Positions 17,255-25,655 of a stretch of 26,220 bases of DNA are shown in pieces (positions within the stretch are counted from its first letter, which is position 1; the number at the start of each line of letters is the position of its first letter). This DNA comes from an uncultured beta proteobacterium (lineage in GTDB: Bacteria; Pseudomonadota; Gammaproteobacteria; Burkholderiales; Burkholderiaceae_C), in NCBI GenBank assembly GCA_903920405.1, contig CAIXMC010000107.1, positions 1 through 26,220 on the forward strand, in the 5' to 3' direction. Made by a program: the position numbers and the translations under genes. Under the pieces are notes generated by a model. It was not told the DNA's origin and did no database searches. It worked only from the letters and a program-made list of their open reading frames with translations.

Positions 17255-17330
17255 TGGGAGCGCGGGCATCTTACTCGCATTGGGTTGGCTGTCATGGCTG
17301 CCCACTGCTGGCAAGATGTCCGCGCTCTCA
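17255..17330. repeat. Hairpin repeat unit A
   Basis: TGGGAGCGCGGGCATCTT (17255-17272) pairs with AAGATGTCCGCGCTCTCA (17313-17330) with two mismatches. The same arm occurs singly at 1059-1080 next to hoxF. I recall this GGGAGCGCGGGCATCTTG motif from many unrelated bacterial genomes, but cannot name the family. Confidence 0.65.
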
Positions 17331-17386
17331 GGGTGTTTTTCATGATTTGGGGTGGCAAAACTGGTATGACAGTTAACGTGAAAGAA

Positions 17387-17445
17387 CCTGGGAGCGAGGG
17401 CGTCTCGCCCTCATGTATCAAGGGCAGGATGCCCTTGCTCCCAGG
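17387..17445. repeat. Hairpin repeat unit B
   Basis: CCTGGGAGCGAGGGCGTCTC at 17387 and its counterpart ending at 17445 form an inverted repeat of about 25 bp with a few mismatches and a 9-bp loop. It belongs to the same family as unit A but has AGGGC in place of CGGGC. Confidence 0.65.
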
Positions 17446-17520
17446 GTACTTTCATCATCTGGGGTGAACTGAATGCCATGAAAATTAGACCCTATCCTTG
17501 TGAATTCAATCTTATCCGAC

Positions 17521-18723
17521 TTACGCCAGTCCTCTCAATTGCCAGGCATTGCCCATTTGTTCAACTTTCACGCTGACCCCTTTGAGTTCTTGTTTCTTTT
17601 TGAGTTTGTTGCTGCGTTCTTCCCCCAGGGCTGCGCGCAACTGTTGGGCTTGGGTGTCTTTAATGCCTGCCGTTGTTTTCCCCTTAAAACTGGCTTTGAT
17701 TTCGCCTGTGTTTGGCGCAAAGGTCAGTGTGGCAGTGGGCCAAGTTTGGCAGGCGCTTGTAACCTGTGCTGTACTGGCCACGTTCGTGCCGACAGTGCCG
17801 GCAACAGGGGGGGGTGATGCTACCCGGGCTGCCATGGCACCATAGCCCACAGCAGTTTTGGCACCAAACCCGACCCATGCAAATGCGTGTGCAAAAGCCA
17901 CATCAAGCAAGGCGCGCCATTGGGTTTGCAGAAACTCTGGCAATCGCGATGAATGGCAAATCCCATGAAAATCAAAGTCTGATTGGGCAGGCACGGCCAG
18001 AAAGCTCACGGGGACGGGGGCACCACTGTCATGGGGTGTTTGCTCTTTTTGATAGTAGTCACCAAAATGCGGGGTCATGATTTCAACCACCAGTTTGCCA
18101 CCTGCCGGGTTGGGGAAAACATCCCAAAAGTCCAGTACTCCCCGTTGTGCGTCTTCAGACCTGTAAACTTTTTCTGGGCCAAACAGGGCATCAATGGCCT
18201 CTTGGGTCACACCCTCTTGACCTTCGTTGTACAACTCTTGCATGGCGCGGCGCAAGATACCTTTCACCCCACTGCCCGGAAGATAGGGTAGTCCATAAGG
18301 CGTGAGAAAAGAAAATCCGTTTTCTATGGGGTGCTCGCTGCCTAAGCCGGTGGCAAAGGGGGCTGTGCTTTTTGTGCTGATGCTGTAGCCACTGATGCCA
18401 TAGTGAGCTATCAGCGCTTTTTGGCGATGGCGCAGTGCCTTGATTTGGGCTTGGGATGAAGATGGCAGTAAACAAACATCGTTGATGACAGCATCAAATT
18501 CATTTTTAAGTTGCTCGTTGGCTGCTCGCTTTTGTGGACCCGTTGGCACCTGCCCAATGATTCGTGCCTTGCCTTTGTAAGGCGCAAAAGCATCGGCATC
18601 CGTGCCTTGCCAATTTCGGAAATAGCCCAAAAACTTATGCCCTGGGGCTGCATCTTTGAAAGCGTCCTGGTTATTTGACGGCACATACGCAGGTATGGCA
18701 GCAATGCGTTGTGGAATGTTCAT
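17521..18723 (-). CDS. cmr6: Type III-B CRISPR RAMP protein Cmr6
   Basis: Cmr6 is a RAMP (Cas7-like) subunit at the head end of the Cmr effector complex. The core motifs are GLGSEHPIENGFSFLTPYG (126-144), LPYLPGSGVKGILRRA (145-160) and the glycine-rich GFGAKTAVGYG (286-296). At 400 residues it is long: about 110 residues precede the core and about 100 follow it, ending in a Lys-rich segment (NKLKKKQELK). Its ATG follows the cmr5 TAA after one base, with GGAGGG inside the cmr5 end, so translation is coupled. Downstream the repeat patch separates it from cas6. Confidence 0.9.
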   Translation of the reverse strand: MNIPQRIAAIPAYVPSNNQDAFKDAAPGHKFLGYFRNWQGTDADAFAPYKGKARIIGQVPTGPQKRAANEQLKNEFDAVINDVCLLPSSSQAQIKALRHRQKALIAHYGISGYSISTKSTAPFATGLGSEHPIENGFSFLTPYGLPYLPGSGVKGILRRAMQELYNEGQEGVTQEAIDALFGPEKVYRSEDAQRGVLDFWDVFPNPAGGKLVVEIMTPHFGDYYQKEQTPHDSGAPVPVSFLAVPAQSDFDFHGICHSSRLPEFLQTQWRALLDVAFAHAFAWVGFGAKTAVGYGAMAARVASPPPVAGTVGTNVASTAQVTSACQTWPTATLTFAPNTGEIKASFKGKTTAGIKDTQAQQLRAALGEERSNKLKKKQELKGVSVKVEQMGNAWQLRGLA

Positions 18724-18724
18724 G

Positions 18725-19111
18725 TTAACGCCCTCCTGTTACAACGGCATCCAGAAACTGCCGAATCCATTTGAGCAATTCCAGCGATTCATCGGTATAG
18801 CGCAAATAGTCGCGTGACTCACATTTTTGCAGCGTGATCATAAATTCCAAAAATACGCGATTGCCTTGCCCCGCTTTAAGTTCTTGCCCAATCAAGCGCT
18901 GAGAGAGGCCGCGAATCAGGTCGTCTAACAGGTGTTGTGCAGCAGGACTTTTGTTGTTGTAAAAGGCCAGCGCTGGCATGAGTCCATTGCTCATGATAAG
19001 CGCCGGCGCACCTTTGGCCAGGCTTTTGTATTCTTTGCCGTGCCGGGTCATACCCTCAGTGGCATAGTTCCAAGCCAATTGAGCGCGTTGTTGGTCAAGT
19101 GTTTGTGTCAT
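18725..19111 (-). CDS. cmr5: Type III-B CRISPR small subunit Cmr5
   Basis: Cmr5 is the small alpha-helical subunit that lines the belly of the Cmr complex and contacts target RNA. The 128-residue length, all-helical composition and motifs such as RAQLAWNYA, PALIMSNGLMPALAFYNNKS and SLELLKWIRQFLDAVV fit the family. It is the fifth gene of the cassette, but is separated from cmr4 by about 300 bp that hold a decayed toxin-antitoxin pair. The region before its ATG has a tandem 10-bp duplication (19123-19142). Confidence 0.9.
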   Translation of the reverse strand: MTQTLDQQRAQLAWNYATEGMTRHGKEYKSLAKGAPALIMSNGLMPALAFYNNKSPAAQHLLDDLIRGLSQRLIGQELKAGQGNRVFLEFMITLQKCESRDYLRYTDESLELLKWIRQFLDAVVTGGR

Positions 19112-19140
19112 GGGTTGCTTTCAAAAGTCACTAAAAGTCA

Positions 19141-19272
19141 CTAAAAATTTACGATTTGCAGACGGCCTTGGGCAGCCTGAGCCAGTCGTTGGTCGTTAGT
19201 CCAGAATTCGTCACAGCCTAATAGCGCACTTAGGTCTTTTTCCGTCGGCCCTGCCAACGCATTTGGAGACAG
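19141..19272 (-). pseudogene. Remnant of a PIN-domain toxin (VapC-type), C-terminal tail only
   Basis: A 43-codon frame ending in TAG encodes LSALLGCDEFWTNDQRLAQA followed by AQGRLQIVNF. This is the typical end of a VapC/PIN toxin, in which the TND motif carries an active-site acidic residue. The N-terminal two thirds are missing. The frame meets the antitoxin-like frame at a run of eight C (minus strand, 19272-19279) but is offset from it, so there is no intact toxin. It must be a decayed passenger between cmr4 and cmr5. Confidence 0.6.
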
Positions 19273-19394
19273 GGGGGGGTGTCTGTTTCACTAACAACAA
19301 GGATTTCAAAGGCACCCTCAGGAAAATCTGGCGGTAGCGTAACGAGCACCCGGCGATCGGTAGCCTGGGTGTGGCGAACTCGGTAGGCGTACAT
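19230..19394 (-). CDS. Antitoxin-like small ORF (partner of the PIN remnant)
   Basis: The 54-codon ORF starts at an ATG preceded by GAGAGGG and begins MYAYRVRHTQATDRRVLV, followed by TLPPDFPEGAFEILVV. This resembles the N-terminal part of small VapB-like antitoxins that precede PIN toxins, judged by pattern only. From about residue 42, after the C8 run, the sequence becomes unlike any antitoxin I know and is out of frame with the PIN tail, so the native C-terminus is probably lost. It begins 13 bp after the cmr4 stop and would be co-transcribed with the cmr genes. The open frame extends upstream into cmr4 but without family-like sequence. Confidence 0.5.
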   Translation of the reverse strand: MYAYRVRHTQATDRRVLVTLPPDFPEGAFEILVVSETDTPPCLQMRWQGRRKKT

Positions 19395-19407
19395 GAAGTC
19401 CCTCTCT

Positions 19408-20376
19408 TTAATTTGTTGATGCAGCATGAACCAGTACCAGCCCACGCCCAGTGGTGGCATCACCGCCCATTTGAAGCAATTTGCCATGAATACCTGGCAG
19501 TTTGTCGTCCATTCCTTCAAAGACTGTGGTCAGTACCTGTGGAGCAGTCAGCAACGCCAGAGAGTCTGCGTGACGACTACCCTTCTTGAACCGTTCAATG
19601 CTGGCCTGTGCCAAACCGACCATCAGCGTTTCAGGTGGCAGGTTTTCTACATAAAACAGTCCACCCTCTTCGGCAGTGCCTGTTTCATCGTTAATGCGAA
19701 CATGGGGTTCTACCACCATGGCATGACGGGCAAAATGGGCAAAATCGGTGTCGTGCAGCAGCACGAGGTCGGTTTTGAACTTGTCTGCAAAAAAGCTGTT
19801 GGCTGATCCAGGCAATGCATAAGTGGCTATCCATTGCGCAATGGCAAGCAAGTCAGCGTGAACTTGGACACCAAATTCAAAAGCTTCCAGCACCAGTTGA
19901 TCGGCTGTCGTGCCTGGACGCTGACTAAAGAGTGCTTTGCTTGTGGCCAATGCCTTGTTTTCATCCACCCTCGGCACAGTCCATGAAACAGTCAAGAGGG
20001 TTTGTTGTGCCAGGCGTTGCAAACGTGCCAGTGCCAAGGGGCTGGTGACGTAGGCAAAGCCACCTTTGAGTGATCGCACAGGCAAGGCCACAAGTTGCGC
20101 GTCACCTAGCGACAAGGCGCCCGCAAAGTCGGATATGTTTTTTTCCGGACCAAAAATGCGGTCAATCAAGCGGTTGGGGTTGTCACCTTCAGTGCGCGGC
20201 CAGGCACGGTTAACGTGGTGGCGCAGTGCGCCTTTCAAACCACTACCGGCCAGCATGGGGTGATCTGTATGCACCTCGCGCTGGATGGGGCTGTCAATGG
20301 CACCCAGGGAACTGCCAGCTCCCATGTGAACGGGGCTAACGGCGTAGTAAAAAACGAGTTGGGATGCTTCAAACAT
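19408..20376 (-). CDS. cmr4: Type III-B CRISPR RAMP backbone nuclease Cmr4
   Basis: Cmr4 (Cas7-like) forms the multi-copy backbone of the Cmr complex and cuts the bound target RNA every six bases. The 322-residue protein has the usual signatures: SPVHMGAGSSLGAIDSPIQRE (14-34) with the predicted catalytic Asp28, GSGLKGALRHH, RIFGPEK and the C-terminal glycine-rich GGDATTGRGLV. The thumb and cleavage residues look intact, so RNA cleavage is expected. It starts 20 bp after cmr3. Confidence 0.93.
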   Translation of the reverse strand: MFEASQLVFYYAVSPVHMGAGSSLGAIDSPIQREVHTDHPMLAGSGLKGALRHHVNRAWPRTEGDNPNRLIDRIFGPEKNISDFAGALSLGDAQLVALPVRSLKGGFAYVTSPLALARLQRLAQQTLLTVSWTVPRVDENKALATSKALFSQRPGTTADQLVLEAFEFGVQVHADLLAIAQWIATYALPGSANSFFADKFKTDLVLLHDTDFAHFARHAMVVEPHVRINDETGTAEEGGLFYVENLPPETLMVGLAQASIERFKKGSRHADSLALLTAPQVLTTVFEGMDDKLPGIHGKLLQMGGDATTGRGLVLVHAASTN

Positions 20377-20396
20377 GATGTTTCCTCAAAATAAAA

Positions 20397-21566
20397 TCAA
20401 TTCCAGAGACCTACTATGGCGCGGTTGTAACCTTCGGCGCGGCGACTTTTTTGTGCGGTAGTTAGATTTTTCGACCATAAACCACCTTCTACCCACTCGG
20501 CAAGTCTGCCAACTTCGCCCTCAAATTCATCAAACCAATACACACTGCCGGCAGGCACGGCGGCTTCGGCGGGCTTGGGACACCACTGGTACATGTCCCA
20601 TCCGCTGATGATGTCTCGCCGTCCCAAGGCAGCGCAGACCAGTCGTGCGCTAAAGCCATCACCCTGCAGACGGTAAGTAATGTTAAGTTGGGTCACGCCG
20701 TCGGGCAGCCAGCCTTTTGTGAACAGGGCGGGTGTTTGTAACAGTAACCGAAAACGTCCGTTTTGTGGCACGATGGCAGATGGGGAAAAGCTCACACGGC
20801 GGTAATGCGCGCTGCGGCCATCACCCCCCAAACGCAGATGTCCCTGGTCTGGCAGCACGTCGGCTACGCCTTTCATGCCCACCAGAAAGCCGGTGCTGAC
20901 GAATCGGGCTGTGCTTTCTGAGGGGGGAACATTAAAGGCATAGCCCTCGGTGGTGTAAATTTGCCCTTCTTCAGCAGTGCGGGCATCGGTGCTCAGGCCT
21001 ATACCCAGACGGGGGTCTTTTTTATAGAGACATCCGCTTTTGATGCCTTGGCTGGGGTCAGGCTTTTGGCCTTGCAGGTATTGTTGAAACCCTTGGCTAC
21101 GCAAGTAAATGTCGTCTGTGGGTTTTTCTTGTTTGACTGACACCAGTGTGGCGCACAGGGGCAAATCGCCCGCTAACTGCACACCGCACGGCACAGGGCG
21201 TGGCTCTAGGGCTGCAAAATTTTTGCCCAGCATCCGCAAATCTGCAGGCAGTGGCATCAGAGGTTCTGGCACATCACCCGCTTTGGATTCACCCGCCAAA
21301 GACAGCCAGTGGATGCGAAAACTGCCCGGTGCATTGGGAGTACCCAAACATTGCGCCAGCTCAGGCTTGCTGCATTGGCCATGGCTTAAAAAATCAGCAA
21401 GCTGACGGGCATCTTTGCCCAGCAAGGCAGAGCGAAAAGCGCCCGCAAACAGCGATGGGGGCGGTGGCATTTGGCCCGCGCCGTGTTCACCGCCGTCGCC
21501 AAAATCCTGGTTGCCGCGGATAAACAGGCTATCGGTAGGGCGAACATAGTAATAAGTGATGCTCAT
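20397..21566 (-). CDS. cmr3: Type III-B CRISPR protein Cmr3 (Cas5 group)
   Basis: Cmr3 is the Cas5-like subunit that holds the 5' tag of the crRNA and docks Cas10. The 389-residue protein starts with YYYVRPTDSLFIRGNQDF and MPPPPSLFAGAFRSALL, continues with LPADLRML, and has the glycine-rich RLGGDGRSAHYRRV, all typical for Cmr3. Its ATG overlaps the cmr2 stop by 4 bp (21563-21566), so the two are translationally coupled, as befits tightly paired subunits. Confidence 0.92.
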   Translation of the reverse strand: MSITYYYVRPTDSLFIRGNQDFGDGGEHGAGQMPPPPSLFAGAFRSALLGKDARQLADFLSHGQCSKPELAQCLGTPNAPGSFRIHWLSLAGESKAGDVPEPLMPLPADLRMLGKNFAALEPRPVPCGVQLAGDLPLCATLVSVKQEKPTDDIYLRSQGFQQYLQGQKPDPSQGIKSGCLYKKDPRLGIGLSTDARTAEEGQIYTTEGYAFNVPPSESTARFVSTGFLVGMKGVADVLPDQGHLRLGGDGRSAHYRRVSFSPSAIVPQNGRFRLLLQTPALFTKGWLPDGVTQLNITYRLQGDGFSARLVCAALGRRDIISGWDMYQWCPKPAEAAVPAGSVYWFDEFEGEVGRLAEWVEGGLWSKNLTTAQKSRRAEGYNRAIVGLWN

Positions 21567-24523
21567 GGTGTCACTCCTCTGACATCGGTTGGCTCTTGTC
21601 GAAAAGAACGCATTTCGCGGGCAAAGAATTCACTGGTGACCAGAAAATTTTCAATGGCCGTTCTGGGGTGTTGGGGCTGCATGACGTGGCAGACAAAGTT
21701 CACCACGCTGCGGGCTACCTCTTTACGGCCTTTTTGACGGTGGAATTGTTGAGACAGGGAACTGGCCATCTGTTCACGCCACCGTGGATTTTGGGCATCG
21801 GCAGCCTCATCGGTCAAGCCATCAAACCACAGATGCGTCTGGTAGATAGCCTCGCGTGAAAAGTCGGTCAGTGCCAGTTGTTGGGCTAATTGCTTAATTA
21901 TGGCCAATCCGCTTTGCGATGGATCTGGCTGTTGGTCTGCCAAGACAGGCCACCACGGGCTGGTCACGTTGACTTCGCCCCCCCCGCGTTTGAGCACGCG
22001 CAGGCAAAAAGCATCGCGATTCATGTTCACACCCTTGCCGTTTTTGCCATGCGTTGTGTTTTTGGCCGTGCTTTCTGCCAAACGCAACTCGCGCAATACC
22101 CATCCCATCGGTGCGCTGTGATGTGCCACCACAGCCCCCATCGAGGCCGTGGCTTTGTGCCCCATCAGCGTCATCAATCGGCCATTGTGCAGCCCAAAAC
22201 CTCTGGAAAGAAGCAGCTTGCTTTGCGCACCTTTTCGCAATGTACCGATACTGTTGCTCAAACCCATGCTGTCATCAGGCGCTATGCCGCTGTAGGCCAG
22301 GCGAAGCAACTGCATGCAGTCAACCAAATCATCCACAGCCACCAGTGCCATCACATCGTCGCCACCTGCGTACAACAGTTTTCCGTTGCAGCATTTTTCA
22401 ACCACATGGCGTGCCAGTCGGGTGGAAAAGTCATTCAATGCCTGAGAAATCGCCATGTGGCGGCCCAGGGATGCCGGGCGTTTGGTGTTCAGATAGGTTT
22501 TAAGCTGCGGGTCAAGGCGCTCGAACACCTGCATTTCAGACAGCACTTTGGTGTGCCAGGTGTCACGGTAGGCCAGTTTGTAATCGTCTTCATTGCCAGC
22601 CAGCCAGCTCCCCATGTGGTCGCCATTCATCAAAATCATGGCGTAGTAGGTTTCAGGCCGACTGTCCCCCAGCAATTGCGCGATGGTTTTGTTCAGGTGT
22701 GAGTTATCAACATCTTGTTCCATCATGGAAGGCAGGCGTTTCAAAACATCCACTGTTGCTTGTGGCAGGCGATTCAGTTGGCGCTCCAAGGCTTTGGGCA
22801 GGGCCACGGGGTCGTGATCTTTTGCGACAGCACCCAGCGCCCGTAAAGCTGCTTGCTGGTCAGTGGTCAAGGGTTGGGTGGCTAGTTTTTCCAAAGTGGT
22901 GGACAGTGCCAGTGCATGAGTACTGACCACAAATCGGCTCACATCACCCCCCGTCAGTTGGCTCACATACTCGGCAAACATCATGGGCCACAGACGTTTG
23001 AGTGCGGCAATAGCGCTTAAATGTTCACCGGGTTGGACCCATGAGGGTTTGGCTTTGGCCAGTTTCCCCCACACACTGCGGTTATTGCGATCTGTGCGAT
23101 TCAATCCCAACAGGCTGCGGTTGTCGGTCAGCCATTCGCCTTCGCCCGTTAAGGTGCAACGGTGGCCTTCTTGATGAATGGCTTCAAAGGGACAGGTGGC
23201 TTTGGCAGCACCCAAAGCGCGTTCAGCCAGTTCATACACGGCGGGGTACAAAATGCCGGTGTTGGGCTGCCAGAAATGCAAATTCTTGAGCTTGAGTTCC
23301 CTGGTTAATACTTTCCAGACATCGTCCTTGAAGATGCCCTGTTTTTTGAGTTCAGGGTGAATGCTACCCAGCGCGGTTTGCAGGCGAGTGCTTGCTGTAC
23401 TGATGTCTGTGCAACCGTCTCCATCGATAGGCCAAGTGGCCGCTGCCCAACATGCATCAGGAAAACCCGCCAACTGCGCCTTGATTTGGGCGTGCGTCAC
23501 ATCGGTCATTTCAATCCCTGCCGCTTTGAAGACACGCTCTGCTGCCTGCGTTGCCCATTGAACGGCTGCCAGGCGGATGGCATTCGTTGCTTTGATCGCC
23601 AGCGCAGCAGCCTGGCGCGACGGCACAATGGCCATGAATTTATTGGGCAGGTTCGCAGTAAACAAGGGGTTGGTGTCGTCTTGTTCACTTAAGAATTCAG
23701 CGTTGATTCCATTGAATAATTTCTTAAAGGCATCGCCGCCTTCTTCCAGCAGCCAGGCATCCACCACGGGCACTGCGCGCAGTGCAGGAAATACAATGAC
23801 ATCAGGCCCTAGGTGGTTGATGATGGGCTTCATGGCTTCAAACACCAGACAAGACAACAGGTGCGAACCTGCCCATAAATCTGACGTTGTTCGTACCTGT
23901 CCCATCAACTCCTGCACCGGTCCAAAGCTCATCACCAGCAATGCGGGCTGATCCTCTCCGTCATCATCCCCCATCAGCGCTGTATGAATGGCAGACACAG
24001 TATCGACATGCGACCAGATGCTGTGGTCTGGCGTGCGGGAGTCCGCCGGCAACATAGGCCACAGTGCGCCGAGTTGATCTGCCTTTTGACTGACTTCAGG
24101 GCCAAAGCGCCAGAAAGCCAAAAAAGTTTTGCGGTCATCATCCTCTTGAATCAAATCTTCAAAATGACTTTGACTTAACGCATTTAACGCCTTGATGGAG
24201 TCAACACCAATGTTCATGCCAAGATCGGACAGACAGAGCCGTCCTCCCGATAGCGGGTGAATCAGCTCGGCCTCTTGGCTAAAACTCACGGATTCAAATT
24301 GCGGGTAAAGTTTGGCATCCTCACCACGCGGCCAGTTGGGACAGTCGGCAGCAGCAGCGAGGTGGTCAGCGCGCTTGTCAAATGCTTTGGAAGAGATATC
24401 CAAGACTTGATGCAGGTAGCGAGAGGTGCTGCCTTCGTCCCCGGCGGGGTCACGCATCAAAACCAGTTGTTTTTCAGCAGGGTCATGCAGCCAAGCTGCT
24501 AATTTTTGGGTGTAGCGGGTCAT
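21563..24523 (-). CDS. cas10: Type III-B CRISPR large subunit Cas10/Cmr2
   Basis: The 986-residue protein is the signature subunit of type III-B. An N-terminal HD motif (WLHDPAEK, His13-Asp14) indicates the ssDNA nuclease, and a cyclase-type palm carries YAGGDDV with GGDD at 720-723; an upstream palm motif is MNGDHMGSWL. A Cys/His cluster (CPFEAIHQEGHRC) may bind zinc. When target RNA is bound, Cas10 of this type is known to make cyclic oligoadenylates that activate CARF-domain effectors. Both active sites look intact, but no CARF gene is visible in the window. It follows cmr1 by 4 bp and overlaps cmr3 by 4 bp. Confidence 0.95.
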   Translation of the reverse strand: MTRYTQKLAAWLHDPAEKQLVLMRDPAGDEGSTSRYLHQVLDISSKAFDKRADHLAAAADCPNWPRGEDAKLYPQFESVSFSQEAELIHPLSGGRLCLSDLGMNIGVDSIKALNALSQSHFEDLIQEDDDRKTFLAFWRFGPEVSQKADQLGALWPMLPADSRTPDHSIWSHVDTVSAIHTALMGDDDGEDQPALLVMSFGPVQELMGQVRTTSDLWAGSHLLSCLVFEAMKPIINHLGPDVIVFPALRAVPVVDAWLLEEGGDAFKKLFNGINAEFLSEQDDTNPLFTANLPNKFMAIVPSRQAAALAIKATNAIRLAAVQWATQAAERVFKAAGIEMTDVTHAQIKAQLAGFPDACWAAATWPIDGDGCTDISTASTRLQTALGSIHPELKKQGIFKDDVWKVLTRELKLKNLHFWQPNTGILYPAVYELAERALGAAKATCPFEAIHQEGHRCTLTGEGEWLTDNRSLLGLNRTDRNNRSVWGKLAKAKPSWVQPGEHLSAIAALKRLWPMMFAEYVSQLTGGDVSRFVVSTHALALSTTLEKLATQPLTTDQQAALRALGAVAKDHDPVALPKALERQLNRLPQATVDVLKRLPSMMEQDVDNSHLNKTIAQLLGDSRPETYYAMILMNGDHMGSWLAGNEDDYKLAYRDTWHTKVLSEMQVFERLDPQLKTYLNTKRPASLGRHMAISQALNDFSTRLARHVVEKCCNGKLLYAGGDDVMALVAVDDLVDCMQLLRLAYSGIAPDDSMGLSNSIGTLRKGAQSKLLLSRGFGLHNGRLMTLMGHKATASMGAVVAHHSAPMGWVLRELRLAESTAKNTTHGKNGKGVNMNRDAFCLRVLKRGGGEVNVTSPWWPVLADQQPDPSQSGLAIIKQLAQQLALTDFSREAIYQTHLWFDGLTDEAADAQNPRWREQMASSLSQQFHRQKGRKEVARSVVNFVCHVMQPQHPRTAIENFLVTSEFFAREMRSFRQEPTDVRGVTP

Positions 24524-24527
24524 TGAG

Positions 24528-25655
24528 TTAACCTTTGCGAATACGAGTCATGTCGGTGGCAGGTTGCGAATTCAAAAATTCATGAACCTGTTGCCATACC
24601 TTGATTTGGTCACTGATGGCCGGTGGGTGAACACTGCTGCGGTCAAAAAAAGCAGCAGGCATGGCGCACGGCAGGTGAGTGATCAGTCCAAAGTATTGCC
24701 CATCCTTGTTTTTCACCACTTTGAATCGGGCTTGACTGGCCAGGCGTGCATTGGGCATACCTGCCAAGCTGTGGTTAGTGACGGGGTAGGCCAGAATATG
24801 TCGATCTTCAACCTGATTGTGCGGCGCACCGCCATGGAACTTGAACTGGGTACGAAAACCAATTTTAAGGGCTGCTAATTTTTCAAGTACAGGTTTCCAG
24901 TCCTTGAAACCTTCAAATACGGTTTTGCCATCGGCATTGATTTTCTTACCCGAGAACACGCGCCAGACGGCAGGCCGACTGTCAGCGCATAGGCCTAAAG
25001 CGTGAGGCCAGTCTGCGGCACGTGGATCATTTAGGCATGCATTCAAACTGCGAAGTGGTGCTTGTTCATTCAGTCGGGTATCACACAGACCCTCTAGGCC
25101 AAGCAGGCCTTCACCTTCAATATGCAATGACCCCCATCCATTGCGTGACCGTGACCCCAGCGTGCCAAACCAGGCTGCCAATTGCATAGCTTTGCGAAGG
25201 GTGTCAGATTCTGAGGATGGAAAGCGCAGTTGGAAGGTGTGCGCTGGGCCATTGGGTGCAATGGCCTGGCGCGTACCTTGAATGGTGACAGGGCCAAAGC
25301 CCAAATAGACTGCGGTGCCCACGGGTACCGGTTGTCCGTTGCGATTGACTTCCTCGTGCTTGAGCATGGCCATACGGGGAAGTTCATTCAGCGTGCCCTC
25401 ATCCCAGGCTGATAACCTGAACTGCACTTTGGAACGCCCACCACTCTCGTCAGATGCTGCACTGCCAAACAGCGCGTTTTCAAGAGACAGTAACCGACGA
25501 TGGTCATACCCCACATCAGGTGCTTGTACCACCCGCCACCACTGTCGCAGCAGCGCCTTGAAGGGCGGCGTTCGCCACTGGGCTTGCTGCTGTGCATTAC
25601 CCAAAAAGGCAGGGGTGTTAAAACTGACTTGGTAGGTCATCTCGGTCATGGTCAT
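24528..25655 (-). CDS. cmr1: Type III-B CRISPR RAMP protein Cmr1
   Basis: Cmr1 is a Cas7-like subunit at the head of the Cmr complex, near the 3' end of the crRNA. The 375-residue protein has the usual N-terminal signature (SFNTPAFLGNAQQQAQWRTP, then FKALLRQWWRV) and the glycine-rich LGSRSRNGWGSL. It is the first gene of the leftward operon. AAGGAG (minus strand, 25663-25668) sits 7 bp before the ATG at 25655, which decides the start over the nearby ATGs at 25649 and 25640. Confidence 0.93.
   Translation of the reverse strand: MTMTEMTYQVSFNTPAFLGNAQQQAQWRTPPFKALLRQWWRVVQAPDVGYDHRRLLSLENALFGSAASDESGGRSKVQFRLSAWDEGTLNELPRMAMLKHEEVNRNGQPVPVGTAVYLGFGPVTIQGTRQAIAPNGPAHTFQLRFPSSESDTLRKAMQLAAWFGTLGSRSRNGWGSLHIEGEGLLGLEGLCDTRLNEQAPLRSLNACLNDPRAADWPHALGLCADSRPAVWRVFSGKKINADGKTVFEGFKDWKPVLEKLAALKIGFRTQFKFHGGAPHNQVEDRHILAYPVTNHSLAGMPNARLASQARFKVVKNKDGQYFGLITHLPCAMPAAFFDRSSVHPPAISDQIKVWQQVHEFLNSQPATDMTRIRKG

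Larger units (their letters stand above)
17000..17520. other. cas6-cmr6 gap filled by stacked repeats
   Basis: No gene is recognisable in these 521 bp. They hold a 162-bp element with 33-bp terminal inverted repeats (17058-17219), two hairpin-forming repeats (17255-17330, 17387-17445) and two copies of a shorter unit (17345-17374, 17454-17483). The mosaic splits a gene set that is usually contiguous. It has inverted, not evenly spaced direct, repeats and so is not a CRISPR array. Confidence 0.75.

Noticed and set aside
17000..17520. Possible CRISPR array next to cas6
   Set aside because: The repeats are inverted, of different families and not regularly spaced; there are no repeat-spacer units.
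21200..21225. Possible sixth copy of the 'CTAGAGGCC' repeat in cmr3
   Set aside because: Only a few bases (GGCTCTAGGGC) resemble the core and the flanks do not match.
21890..22702. 270-codon antisense frame over cas10
   Set aside because: It lies opposite the GGDD region of cas10, is rich in His/Gln/Cys as expected of a shadow frame, and has no similarity I recognise.
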